A DNA stretch of 42,320 nt from the NCBI GenBank assembly GCA_026388545.1, contig JAPLJS010000099.1, positions 1 through 42,320 of the forward strand, written 5' to 3'. Both the position numbers and the translations under genes were made by a program. Each line of letters starts with the position of its first letter. Position 1 is the stretch's first letter. This document shows positions 1-9,253 of this stretch, piece after piece. This DNA is from Deltaproteobacteria bacterium (GTDB taxonomy: Bacteria; Desulfobacterota; Syntrophia; Syntrophales; UBA2185). A model generated the notes under the pieces. That model was not told the origin of the DNA, made no database searches, and saw nothing but the letters and a program-made list of their open reading frames with translations.

Positions 1-2
1 CT

Positions 3-593
3 GAAACGACCAGGCGCGGTATGATTATCGATCCCGGCGTTAAAGCGAAGCATATTACAGAGGCTGTGGAGGAACTGAACATATCGGTCTCTTTCATTGC
101 ACTTACTCATGTGCATATTGATCACTTTAGCGCTCTTGATATCGTTAAAAATGCCACAAAGGCTCAATTGGCCGCCTTTGATACAAGTACTATAAAAGCG
201 CCCACTAAACCAAGTCAGGTAACAAAAGGATTGGTATTCGTTCCCTTTAAACTACCCTTCCCGCCGGATATATTACTGAATGATGGCGATACCATAGATA
301 TTGACGATTTACACTTTTCGGTACTTTATACACCGGGGCATAGTTCGGATAGTGTTAGTTTTTTTGGTCATGGTATTGTCTTCAGCGGCGACACATTGTT
401 CAGGCGCGGTATCGGTGTAACCCTTCCCGGACTTTTTCCCGGTCATGACCACAAACAATTGAAGGAGAGCATTCACGAAAAATTGCTGACATTGCCTGAT
501 GATACTATTGTTTATCCCGGACACGGTGCAGCCACCACGATAGGAGAGGAACGTCGGCTTAACCGTATGCTTGAATCTGAGGGCAGCATTTAG
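3..593 (+). CDS. Metallo-beta-lactamase-fold hydrolase (glyoxalase II-like), 5' end outside window
   Basis: This is a zinc-dependent hydrolase of the glyoxalase II/YcbL type, probably cleaving a thioester or similar small substrate in the cytoplasm. Counting from the Met at base 21, the metal motif THVHIDH lies at residues 29-35. The later ligands follow in YTPGHSSDS, FSGDTLF and the C-terminal YPGHGAATTIGEE. The reading frame is open to the left edge (ETTRRG before the Met), and the family normally begins about 15-20 residues earlier with a strand leading to IDPG. The gene therefore starts outside the window and the Met at base 21 is internal. It converges with the fructose bisphosphatase gene across a 66-base gap with no clear terminator. 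The fold is sure; the exact substrate is unknown. Confidence 0.9.
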   Translation, partial: ETTRRGMIIDPGVKAKHITEAVEELNISVSFIALTHVHIDHFSALDIVKNATKAQLAAFDTSTIKAPTKPSQVTKGLVFVPFKLPFPPDILLNDGDTIDIDDLHFSVLYTPGHSSDSVSFFGHGIVFSGDTLFRRGIGVTLPGLFPGHDHKQLKESIHEKLLTLPDDTIVYPGHGAATTIGEERRLNRMLESEGSI

Positions 594-659
594 ACCTTTG
601 CGGCTCCGGTTTCTCTCATTTTTACGATTTGAAATTACGATTATGTCCCGATATCTGCT

Positions 660-1607
660 TTAAACCTGAAACTCTCTCGCCTTTTCCACCTCAAAACAGC
701 TCCCGATATATATCGGACACTGCTGATTAAGATCCTCTACCTTGATGGACAGGATATCCTGTTTGCCGTCCGTAGCCTTACCGCCTGCCTGTTCAATGAT
801 AAATGCCATGGGTTGAAGTTCAAACAGAAGCCGTAACTTCCCCTGTGGGCGTTTCTTGAGTGCAGGGTATGAAAAGATACCCCCTCTTTTGATGAGCAGC
901 TGATTGATATCCGGCACGAACCCTCCGCTGTAACGGAGCTTGTATCCTTCCTCCTCCAGGAATTCTACGTACTTGAGGTGTTCCGGGTTCCAGTCTTTTC
1001 TCAATCCTCCCAGACTGTAAATGTCTCCCCGTTCCTTTAAGGTTATGTCTTTCTCTGAAAGAACGTATTCCCCTTCTCTGTTCAAGACAAATTCATGAGT
1101 TCCCTTTCCCGCGGAATAGACCATCGTAATAAGGGGACCATACATAATATACATAGCTGCCACAAGCGTTCTTCTGCCTTCGGCACGCATTGGCTCTTTA
1201 TGAATGCCGATTATTGTTCCTATGGCCAGATTGGTATCCACTAAAGAAGAACCGGCCAGAGGGTCTGCAGTAATGAAATATTTTTCTTCTCCCTTGCCGA
1301 TCTGAATCACAGAATCCTGTTCTTCTGATGCATACGCCCGGACAAACCCTGAATACTGGAGTTGGTTCTTGAGAATTTCATCGGCGTTTCTATCCATAGT
1401 CATTTGCTCTTCACCGTGGCGGAAAAGGCGAATGTTCTTTAAACCGGCCAGTTTCCGGTTTGATTCCTGAACTCTGGCAGAGATGTATTTTCCCATAACG
1501 GCTATTTGCAACATTAACCTGCGCAATTCCGTTTCCACACCTGATTTCCACATATGTCTGCGCAGATCAACGGTAAATTTTGTATAGTCTGAAATACCCT
1601 CTCCCAT
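660..1607 (-). CDS. fbp: Class I fructose-1,6-bisphosphatase homologue with altered metal motif
   Basis: The family removes the 1-phosphate of fructose 1,6-bisphosphate in gluconeogenesis. Family landmarks are all in order: the SEE acidic pair (about residues 95-96), the DPLxGSS loop, RYSGGFVPD, the GGIFSYPALKKRPQGKLR substrate region and the signature LLFELQPMAFIIEQAGG. The loop reads DPLAGSS where the family has DPLDGSS. The codon is GCC (Ala) in place of an Asp that binds a catalytic metal. The Met at 1607 is chosen as start because AAAGGGAT lies upstream of it and a TATAAT box sits at 1626-1631. The longer frame to 1685 would begin upstream of that promoter and adds a stretch unlike the family. 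Length from 1607 (315 residues) is close to usual. Family membership is firm; full catalytic activity is not assured. Confidence 0.88.
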   Translation of the reverse strand: MGEGISDYTKFTVDLRRHMWKSGVETELRRLMLQIAVMGKYISARVQESNRKLAGLKNIRLFRHGEEQMTMDRNADEILKNQLQYSGFVRAYASEEQDSVIQIGKGEEKYFITADPLAGSSLVDTNLAIGTIIGIHKEPMRAEGRRTLVAAMYIMYGPLITMVYSAGKGTHEFVLNREGEYVLSEKDITLKERGDIYSLGGLRKDWNPEHLKYVEFLEEEGYKLRYSGGFVPDINQLLIKRGGIFSYPALKKRPQGKLRLLFELQPMAFIIEQAGGKATDGKQDILSIKVEDLNQQCPIYIGSCFEVEKAREFQV

Positions 1608-1625
1608 GGTCGACCATCCCTTTAA

Positions 1626-1655
1626 ATTATATATATTTTTGTAACAATTAATTGT
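1626..1655 (-). promoter_or_regulatory. Probable fbp promoter with palindromic operator
   Basis: On the minus strand a perfect TATAAT lies at 1631-1626, about 18 bases before the fbp start codon. A perfect 12-base palindrome, ACAATTAATTGT, fills 1644-1655, where a -35 box would be. No good -35 hexamer is visible at 17 bases, which would fit an activator- or repressor-controlled promoter. The role is inferred. Confidence 0.45.
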
Positions 1656-1872
1656 CCTTTTGACAACAGAAAAAAATGGCCACAATAATCGGTATATGCC
1701 GGCGGTTTGTTACAGTGGTGTCCTGAGTTAAATTGGCTGGATGAACTGCCGCATCACCTCAGCCGTTACCTTATAGTATTTTGGATCTTAAAATAATTTC
1801 GGCGCACCGAAACTACTTATTATAGCGATATCATTATGCTTGGGTTGAGAGATTCGGAAACGGAAGGATGGG

Positions 1873-3459
<1,587 letters not shown>

Positions 3460-3490
3460 TTTTAGAACCTCAAAAGCTTTTTTTAACACA

Positions 3491-3517
3491 AAAAACCGGG
3501 CGTATCGGGCCCGGTTT
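3491..3517 (-). terminator. Intrinsic terminator between the island and prfC
   Basis: A perfect 9-base-pair stem (AAACCGGGC at 3493-3501 with GCCCGGTTT at 3509-3517) and a 7-base loop are followed on the minus strand by a T run. It would end transcription coming from the gene at 3584-4783, just before prfC. Confidence 0.8.
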
Positions 3518-3583
3518 GTAGGATTACGTCAATACAATGATTGACAGGCAAAAGTCAATGGTTATTCAGATTGCAAAGATTTC

Positions 3584-4783
3584 CTAATCAAGTACACTAC
3601 CTTGTGGAATGTGGAAAAGACTTTTCAGAACCTCTTCAAAGTAATCAGGCAGGTACCGGTTCCAGAGCTTGATCGGCAATTCTCCCAGTTCAAGCTGTGG
3701 TGTAGAAGGAAACGTGAAAAGATATTCCATAAGATATTCAATATTTTTTGCCAGATGACCGCAATATTGCTGGCGCAAGCGCTGTTCGATGATTCGATCC
3801 TCATGCATACATCGGCCGATTTCACTCTCCAGCATTTCCTCGTAATCGGAAACGATGATTTCCAGACATATACTTTCCTCTCCGGATCGAACAAATTCGG
3901 AGAATGCTTTATTAGAATCTTCCTGGTTAAAGCCCCTGCCCCGCATGATATTAATGATCTTATCGCTTAAGGGCTGAATAAGTATTTCTTCACGGGGCGG
4001 TTTGAAAGATACAATCAGATTTGTGGCGTTATACCTTCCGGCGTGTCGCTCCTCTTCGACGATCTCGCAGTCATCCATATGCTGAAGCAAGGTCAGGAGC
4101 CGGTCCTGTTGCGAATTATCAAGGATTACCTTCATACCCGCCACGTCATTGATTATCATATTTTCAGTATCATGAATCTCCTTTTTTTGTCGTAAATCAT
4201 CAAGCAACCGGTTCTCGGCCTTGAGAAACTCTTCGTTCATTTCTTCCTGAGATGTCAAAAGTTGATTTCGGGAAATACCAAGAATTCTGGCGCGGTCATC
4301 AGCGAGTAAATCGGCATGTTTCCTTATGGTATCGAACATCCTGTCAATAATCTTCCGGGCAGATTTCTCAGCCAGCCTGTGAACACGCTTTATCCTGTAT
4401 GACCCAATATATTCTTCGCTGTCGCCTTGTCGTCGTAAGAATAAAGTCGCATGGAAAGGAGTCTCCCGGTAAAATCGCCCCGGGTCAGCGTAGTAGTTAT
4501 CAATTAACTCATCTATCCGCGCATTGCGGTACGGTGGATTTGTGACAATTATATCTTTCAGATCACTCTTAAGAAACGCAGGCCTCGTGTACAGTTCCTC
4601 TTGGTGTAATTCCCGAAAAACTTTTTCTGAAAATATTTTCAGGTAGCGGGAAACGTATACATTATTGAAATGAACCAGGCGTACAATCGTATCTGCATCG
4701 GAAGGATATACATCACAATACATCCACCGCCGAATGATATCGCTCAAATCATTTCTATGTATGTAGCTGCTAATTGTAATCAT
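3584..4783 (-). CDS. Unknown protein with a possible RelA/SpoT-like synthetase domain
   Basis: I cannot name the family. Residues about 125-310 follow the layout of a RelA/SpoT nucleotidyltransferase: YRIKRVHRLAEKSARKIIDRM (basic substrate loop), INDVAGMKVIL (residues 211-221, like the D-x-x-G-x-R-x-I strand), GRYNATNLIVSFK (like GYxxxH), and ICLEIIVSDYEEMLESEIG (like the EIQIRT...AE segment). Catalytic residues are not conserved well enough to claim alarmone synthesis. An NPPY string at residues 82-85 mimics a DNA-methylase motif, but no SAM-binding motif precedes it. The gene lies 47 bases after the island helicase in the same direction and before a terminator, so it is probably the last gene of that unit. 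There is no good ribosome site; an alternative start is the Met at residue 21. Confidence 0.6.
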   Translation of the reverse strand: MITISSYIHRNDLSDIIRRWMYCDVYPSDADTIVRLVHFNNVYVSRYLKIFSEKVFRELHQEELYTRPAFLKSDLKDIIVTNPPYRNARIDELIDNYYADPGRFYRETPFHATLFLRRQGDSEEYIGSYRIKRVHRLAEKSARKIIDRMFDTIRKHADLLADDRARILGISRNQLLTSQEEMNEEFLKAENRLLDDLRQKKEIHDTENMIINDVAGMKVILDNSQQDRLLTLLQHMDDCEIVEEERHAGRYNATNLIVSFKPPREEILIQPLSDKIINIMRGRGFNQEDSNKAFSEFVRSGEESICLEIIVSDYEEMLESEIGRCMHEDRIIEQRLRQQYCGHLAKNIEYLMEYLFTFPSTPQLELGELPIKLWNRYLPDYFEEVLKSLFHIPQGSVLD

Positions 4784-4830
4784 AATCGTATGCTATTTTT
4801 TCAAGCGTATTTTGACAAACATGAGTTCTT

Positions 4831-7800
4831 CTATGCCAAACCCTCGCTACAGATTATCTTTGGTATAACATGGTCTTCAAATCTCTGACGCCGACGATCT
4901 GACCAATCACGCATACTGTGTTGATGATAAAGGTCTGTCAGTGCTCGTATTAGATGTTCACCCGTCATTCCATTGCGGCGGATACGGTTAAGTTCCCGGT
5001 TGATAGCAGTAGTCATGGGACCACGGAAGGTTTTTTCAAGAATGTTGATTTGGATCTTTACATCCTCATCAGTACTAAGACCAAAGAGGACCCTTAGTTC
5101 ACGGAGGATATATCGCTGTCCTTGGGATAACGACAAGGTATGTTCCCGTTCCGCTTGGCGTTGTTTCACTGTTTCGGCGAACTGGCGTTTGACTCGCATA
5201 ACAGACGCATTATAACCTGATGGAAGTACAAGTCCTTCAATATCAGGCCCACATTTGATGTTACCAAGAATACGTGGGATGTCTCTGGAGGTAATTTCTC
5301 CCTTATCGTTAAGGAGGAATAGCTGCTGATATCGACCAGCCTGGCAGAATACATACAGCCCCTTCGTTACCGAGGGCTTTACCGTACGAATACCATCTCG
5401 TAGGTCTGCAATCCGATCGTATTCCGCAGGATTATCCCGTTTTAATTGCCGCAGGATTTCTTCGGCTTCGTTGAGATCCAGGAATTCCTCTTCTTCATCC
5501 TCAAACAGGGAAAGCTGCCCTCCCTTCTTTTCGTAGATGGCATACATCGCTTCCTCGTTAAGATGTTCTGTTTTGTCCAGAATGGCCGAGTCTTCACCTA
5601 TGGTATCGTGGATCTCCTGGATGCGGTTGTGAAGTTTCTGGCGGAGACCGAGATTGCGTTCGATGCCTGTTTCGGGAAGGAAGTTGAAGCCATAGATCAC
5701 ATCATGTTCCGACCCGATACGGTCAATACGACCAAATCGCTGGATCAGCCGAACAGGATTCCAGTGCAGGTCGTAATTGATGATTTTATCGCAGTCCTGG
5801 AGGTTCAAACCTTCAGCAAGAACATCCGTGGCAATAACAGTCATCAATTCTTTTTCCCCAGCAGTGAAACGATATTCCGGGTTAGCCTTTGGAGCAAATC
5901 GGCCAACCACCTTGGCCTTACTCTTATCTCCACTAAAGATTACATCGATATCCTCCCGCACACCACTTGGATTTAAATTGTCAAAGAGATAGCGTGCTGT
6001 ATCGGCATACTGGGTAAAGATCAGCCGTTTCCCGTCCTTCAGAGGGTTTTCCGTAAGCCTTTTATGCAGAGTCTGGAGCTTCGCATCCTGATCTGGGGTA
6101 ATGGGATTGATGAGCTGCAACATTCTTTCCAGAAGGGAGATGTCATGGGTGATATGTTCCTTCAATCTTGACAGATCAAAATCACTGGCATTATATTTAC
6201 CCGAAACCTGCCGAAGTGCATCCATCAGGTCCTGTTCTTCATCCTGATTAGGTTCATACAAAATAGCCTGTGCATCTTCACCAGCAGGTACGATTCCCTG
6301 GGAAAGGGCCTCTAAAAAACGGCCATGGACCTTCAGCAGACGACGTACTGTTTCTCTGAAGGCATAGACGCTCGATTCAAATCGCTTAAATAGTAAGACT
6401 CGGATCAGGCCACGCAAGTTAGATCCGGCCCGGTGGAGACTGGCATAGGGTTCCTTTTTTTGCTTATCCTTGATTACGTAATGCCATAGGCCGTATCGGG
6501 CATAGGTCAGCTCGTCAGCAGGTGGCTTGACTGGCTGCCCTTTCCGGGCTTTGCCTAAATATCCACGTAATTCATGATAGAGTCCTTGGTAGGTCTCTTC
6601 AATGCTGTATTCGATGGTTTCCAGTTCACGCTTGGGGAAAAACTGGTGCCTACCTCCTACCATGACGTATGCACGACGATGGCCATCCTTATATTCTCTG
6701 AAACGGGATGGATCAATTTGCCGGTGAGTTTCGCTATCAAAACCATACCATCGTAGGATGTGATTACGAGTCCGGCGGATGAGCACATTGGCCAGGAGAT
6801 TCGGAAGGTCCTTTTCCCCCTTTTCAATCAGTCGAAAATACTCCTTCAGGTTTGGCGGATCAATGGGTAGGTCCGTCTTATCGTCCTGGTGAAAGAGCTT
6901 CATTTGATAGTAGACATCCCAAGCACTTTTATTCCTGGGTGTAGCCGTTAGGAAACAGCATTTCTTGCCTGTTTCAAGGAACGCTTCTACGATCTTGTAG
7001 CGCTGGGTGTCTGAATAACGGAAGTTGTGACTTTCATCGACCAGGAGGAAGTCCCGATCCCGATAATTCACATCTTCCTTGAGAAACTGAGCTGGCCGGT
7101 CGTCCCTCTCCTTGAGAAAGCCCATAGACAGGACCTTGGCGTTAAGCTGATAAACCTCGTTGTAGCGTTCCCACATATCCGCCAGAGTAGCTGGACAGAT
7201 AATCAGAGGTCGGGAGTGTTCCACACGCTCAAAGTGTTTGACAATGGCAGCACCGATATAAGATTTTCCAAGACCCACCACGTCGGATACAAAGGCCCCG
7301 CCATAGTCCCGTATGATCTGCACGGCCTGCTTGACAGCTACCTTCTGAAAATCTGCCAGTCTCTTGGTGATTTCGTCATCCCAGAGGATATCCTGATCAT
7401 CGCCACCTTCGATCCGGTCTCTGACGAGCGCATACAGGGTTTTCACGTAGATATCATAGGGCCGGACAGGGGCCATTGCCCAGGACACCTTCATTTCCTG
7501 CATCAGGGTCTCGTCAAACTCCTGCGCCTCCTTCCAGAGATCTTCAAACCACCGTACAAGCTCAGTATGGTTGTCGTTACCCTGAACAATCACATTGAGT
7601 TCCGTGTTGTGGGAGACGCCGGCGAGAGTCAGGTTGGATGAGCCGACCACGGCGATCCCTTCTTCATGTCGATCCACAGGTTTGCCGTTCCGGTCGTAAA
7701 CTTTGCCATAATCGAAAATATAAGCCTTCGCATGGAGACGTCCCTTCGTGTAAATTCGAACCTTGAGGCGCTTTTCTTCGATCATCTGAACAAGGGCTTT

Positions 7801-8166
7801 GACCAGCGTTTCGCCTTCGTCTGTCTGATCCATCAGTTCTATGCCTGATCGGATGCTACTGGTTGTTTCCGTTGACATTTGTTTTATGTCACTTCTTTTT
7901 GGATACCGCTCTGCTTCGACAGCGTCGGCAACCATCTCCAGGCGATGATATCCTTCGGCTAACTGTTCTAATGTTTCACGATTCGTAGTATTGCCAATCA
8001 GGAGTCGTAATTCTTTGATGTTTGCAAGTCGTTCCGAAATAGCGGTCAGACCTGAAAGGAAGAAGTAACCCACAGCAAATCGCGCCGCGTCGCTGGAGTC
8101 AAGAATCCGGTTGATATGATCCACCAGTTTTTCCTGACGGTTGTCAATAATGTCATGGGCAGGCAT
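4831..8166 (-). CDS. PLD-nuclease/SNF2-type helicase fusion, restriction-modification partner
   Basis: This large protein pairs an N-terminal phospholipase-D-type nuclease with a superfamily 2 helicase. The PLD motif is H145-x-K147-x4-D152 (RLHAKAYIFD), followed by GSSNLT at 175-180. The helicase has Walker A GLGKS (298-302), DESH (377-380), TATP (407-410) and the late motifs ATDVLAEGLNLQ and QRFGRIDRIGS typical of SNF2-like enzymes. Proteins of this build commonly accompany Eco57I-like methyltransferases such as the one at 11521-15012, acting as the translocating or cleaving arm of a defence system. The start is supported by GAAGGA, which is embedded in the last codons of the preceding antitoxin gene, leaving a 3-base gap. 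The order antitoxin-helicase implies co-transcription with the toxin-antitoxin pair. Domain calls are firm; the role in defence is inferred from context. Confidence 0.88.
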   Translation of the reverse strand: MPAHDIIDNRQEKLVDHINRILDSSDAARFAVGYFFLSGLTAISERLANIKELRLLIGNTTNRETLEQLAEGYHRLEMVADAVEAERYPKRSDIKQMSTETTSSIRSGIELMDQTDEGETLVKALVQMIEEKRLKVRIYTKGRLHAKAYIFDYGKVYDRNGKPVDRHEEGIAVVGSSNLTLAGVSHNTELNVIVQGNDNHTELVRWFEDLWKEAQEFDETLMQEMKVSWAMAPVRPYDIYVKTLYALVRDRIEGGDDQDILWDDEITKRLADFQKVAVKQAVQIIRDYGGAFVSDVVGLGKSYIGAAIVKHFERVEHSRPLIICPATLADMWERYNEVYQLNAKVLSMGFLKERDDRPAQFLKEDVNYRDRDFLLVDESHNFRYSDTQRYKIVEAFLETGKKCCFLTATPRNKSAWDVYYQMKLFHQDDKTDLPIDPPNLKEYFRLIEKGEKDLPNLLANVLIRRTRNHILRWYGFDSETHRQIDPSRFREYKDGHRRAYVMVGGRHQFFPKRELETIEYSIEETYQGLYHELRGYLGKARKGQPVKPPADELTYARYGLWHYVIKDKQKKEPYASLHRAGSNLRGLIRVLLFKRFESSVYAFRETVRRLLKVHGRFLEALSQGIVPAGEDAQAILYEPNQDEEQDLMDALRQVSGKYNASDFDLSRLKEHITHDISLLERMLQLINPITPDQDAKLQTLHKRLTENPLKDGKRLIFTQYADTARYLFDNLNPSGVREDIDVIFSGDKSKAKVVGRFAPKANPEYRFTAGEKELMTVIATDVLAEGLNLQDCDKIINYDLHWNPVRLIQRFGRIDRIGSEHDVIYGFNFLPETGIERNLGLRQKLHNRIQEIHDTIGEDSAILDKTEHLNEEAMYAIYEKKGGQLSLFEDEEEEFLDLNEAEEILRQLKRDNPAEYDRIADLRDGIRTVKPSVTKGLYVFCQAGRYQQLFLLNDKGEITSRDIPRILGNIKCGPDIEGLVLPSGYNASVMRVKRQFAETVKQRQAEREHTLSLSQGQRYILRELRVLFGLSTDEDVKIQINILEKTFRGPMTTAINRELNRIRRNGMTGEHLIRALTDLYHQHSMRDWSDRRRQRFEDHVIPKIICSEGLA

Positions 8167-8169
8167 GAA

Positions 8170-8484
8170 TTATCCTTCTATTGATTTGCGCGACATTTTT
8201 CGTTTCAATTTCCGTAAATCGTCAACAAGAAAGACATAATTCTTGCCGACCTTATGAAAAGACAGTTTCCCCTCTTTTGCCCATCTTCGTATCGTTATTA
8301 CAGCGACATCCATGTACTCCGCAGCCTCTTTGATGGTAAAGGTCGAAGGAATATCATCAAAAACCTCATCATAGGCGTAATAATCCTTGTCGAAACCTTT
8401 GCGGGCAATGAGTGAGAAAAGCTTTTCCCGTTCTGCAATCGGTAAGGTGATAATATCTTTATAAATTTTCTCTGCCCTGTTCAT
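8170..8484 (-). CDS. HTH (excisionase/MerR-type) antitoxin
   Basis: A 104-residue protein with an N-terminal helical segment (MNRAEKIYKDIITLPIAERE) and a C-terminal winged HTH: STFTIKEAAEYMDVAVITIRR, then WAKEGKLSFHKVGKNYVF (about residues 47-90), as in excisionase-family DNA-binding domains. It overlaps the toxin gene by four bases (ATGA), so translation is coupled. Toxin-first order is that of HigBA-like modules. The expected role is to neutralise the RelE-like partner and repress the promoter at 8779-8807; this follows from gene order, not from direct evidence. Confidence 0.8.
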   Translation of the reverse strand: MNRAEKIYKDIITLPIAEREKLFSLIARKGFDKDYYAYDEVFDDIPSTFTIKEAAEYMDVAVITIRRWAKEGKLSFHKVGKNYVFLVDDLRKLKRKMSRKSIEG

Positions 8485-8768
8485 GGCTGAAACTCCTTTT
8501 TATATTTCTTCAGATCACGATAAAAGTTTTCATGTGTCCCGATCATAATAAAAATCAGATTCGCCTTCGCTACCTCATAGGCGATCAGATACTGCTGTTG
8601 ATGGAACCTGAATTTATGCACCCGAAAGCCGGTCAAGTCACCCTTCTTTTCTGCCCCTATTCCGGGGTTGTCACCGATACCGTCCACTTCATCCTGGATG
8701 GCCAGTTGCAGAGGCAAGGACTGCTTTTTAACAAATCGCCGGAACGCCGGGGCAAACAATTTTTCCAT
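8481..8768 (-). CDS. RelE/ParE-superfamily toxin
   Basis: A 95-residue basic protein with the compact RelE/ParE layout: an N-terminal helix pair (FAPAFRRFVKKQSLPLQLAIQDEV), then strands ending in GFRVHKFRFHQQQYLIAYEV, then LIFIMIGTHENFYRDLKKY. The Y/F-R-D-L-K ending and GTHENFY are usual for this superfamily. Such toxins usually cut mRNA on the ribosome or poison gyrase; which applies cannot be told from sequence alone. It is the first gene after its own promoter and is translationally coupled to the antitoxin. Confidence 0.82.
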   Translation of the reverse strand: MEKLFAPAFRRFVKKQSLPLQLAIQDEVDGIGDNPGIGAEKKGDLTGFRVHKFRFHQQQYLIAYEVAKANLIFIMIGTHENFYRDLKKYKKEFQP

Positions 8769-8778
8769 GATGATCTAC

Positions 8779-8807
8779 CTGATAATATAAATGATCATAT
8801 TTGTCAA
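8779..8807 (-). promoter_or_regulatory. Promoter and probable operator of the toxin-antitoxin-helicase unit
   Basis: On the minus strand a perfect TTGACA (8807-8802) is followed after 17 bases by TATCAG (8784-8779), a weak -10. The palindrome ATGATCAT falls in the spacer, and a related GATCATCAT lies between the -10 and the toxin start. That arrangement suits autoregulation by the antitoxin. It means the helicase can be expressed separately from the methyltransferase genes. Confidence 0.5.
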
Positions 8808-9049
8808 CATTTATCTTCGTTGTTATTCGCTGCTTCCGTCAACCGGTGCAGTTGCAAAACAGCCCCTTTCCCTCCAAACCAACGGCTTTCCAAACCTGCG
8901 GGGTCTCCTTGCAAAGCGCAAGCTGAACCTTCTTGTCGCAACGGCGAATTCCATCCACAATCGTACGGAACATTATCAAATATGCTTTCATAATCTGAAA
9001 AATAATGTCCTTGGCAAATGGCAAGGGACACTTTAGTCGTAAATCCACT

Positions 9050-9111
9050 CTTCTACCAATGGAGGTGGAAGGAGCTCGAAGACCGCTTGAAAAGACGGTC
9101 GCTGTTTTTTT
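9050..9111 (+). ncRNA. Candidate small RNA unit 1 (hairpin plus terminator)
   Basis: The plus strand has an 8-base-pair hairpin, CTTCTACC (9050-9057) with GGTGGAAG (9064-9071). Its AATGGA loop is followed by GGAG. A second hairpin, GACCG (9081-9085) with CGGTC (9096-9100), ends in T7 (9105-9111). No open reading frame with a ribosome site precedes it on this strand. A weak TTGGCA at 9011 could be part of a promoter. The unit resembles the one at 9195-9253 in both sequence and layout. No known RNA family is recognised. Confidence 0.35.
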
Positions 9112-9160
9112 ATCCTTCCCTAAACCACTATCTCCGCTACCGTTACCGTAAAAATTCTTC

Positions 9161-9190
9161 TTGACAACTGATGAAGATCTGTTCCATAAG
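9161..9190 (+). promoter_or_regulatory. Possible promoter of candidate small RNA unit 2
   Basis: A perfect TTGACA (9161-9166) is followed after 18 bases by CATAAG (9185-9190), a four-of-six -10 match. The start point would fall at the first hairpin of the downstream unit, predicting a transcript of about 55-60 bases. Confidence 0.35.
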
Positions 9191-9194
9191 GAAA

Positions 9195-9253
9195 CCATCT
9201 CATCTACCCATGGTAGAAGGAGATGGGCCGACGCTCCGCGTTGGCCTTTTTTT
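9195..9253 (+). ncRNA. Candidate small RNA unit 2 (hairpin plus terminator)
   Basis: The first stem-loop is CCATCTC (9195-9201) with GAGATGG (9220-9226), enclosing TCTACC-CAT-GGTAGA (9203-9217). The second is GGCCGACGC (9226-9234), loop TCC, GCGTTGGCC (9238-9246), followed by T7 (9247-9253), a textbook intrinsic terminator reading rightward. It shares TCTACCnATGG, GAAGGAG and the T7-A-TC end with unit 1 about 150 bases upstream. It abuts the stop codon of the opposite-strand gene at 9252. With no plus-strand gene to terminate, an independent small RNA is the simplest reading. Confidence 0.42.

Noticed and set aside
3602-4543. NPPY string in the protein at 3584-4783, suggesting a DNA methylase
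   Set aside because: No SAM-binding motif precedes it and the surrounding sequence does not match any methylase; a chance tetrapeptide.
8804-9198. Two minus-strand open frames of 75 and 119 codons in the gap inside the island
   Set aside because: They overlap each other in different frames, lack clear ribosome sites, have no recognisable motifs, and run through the candidate small RNA units.
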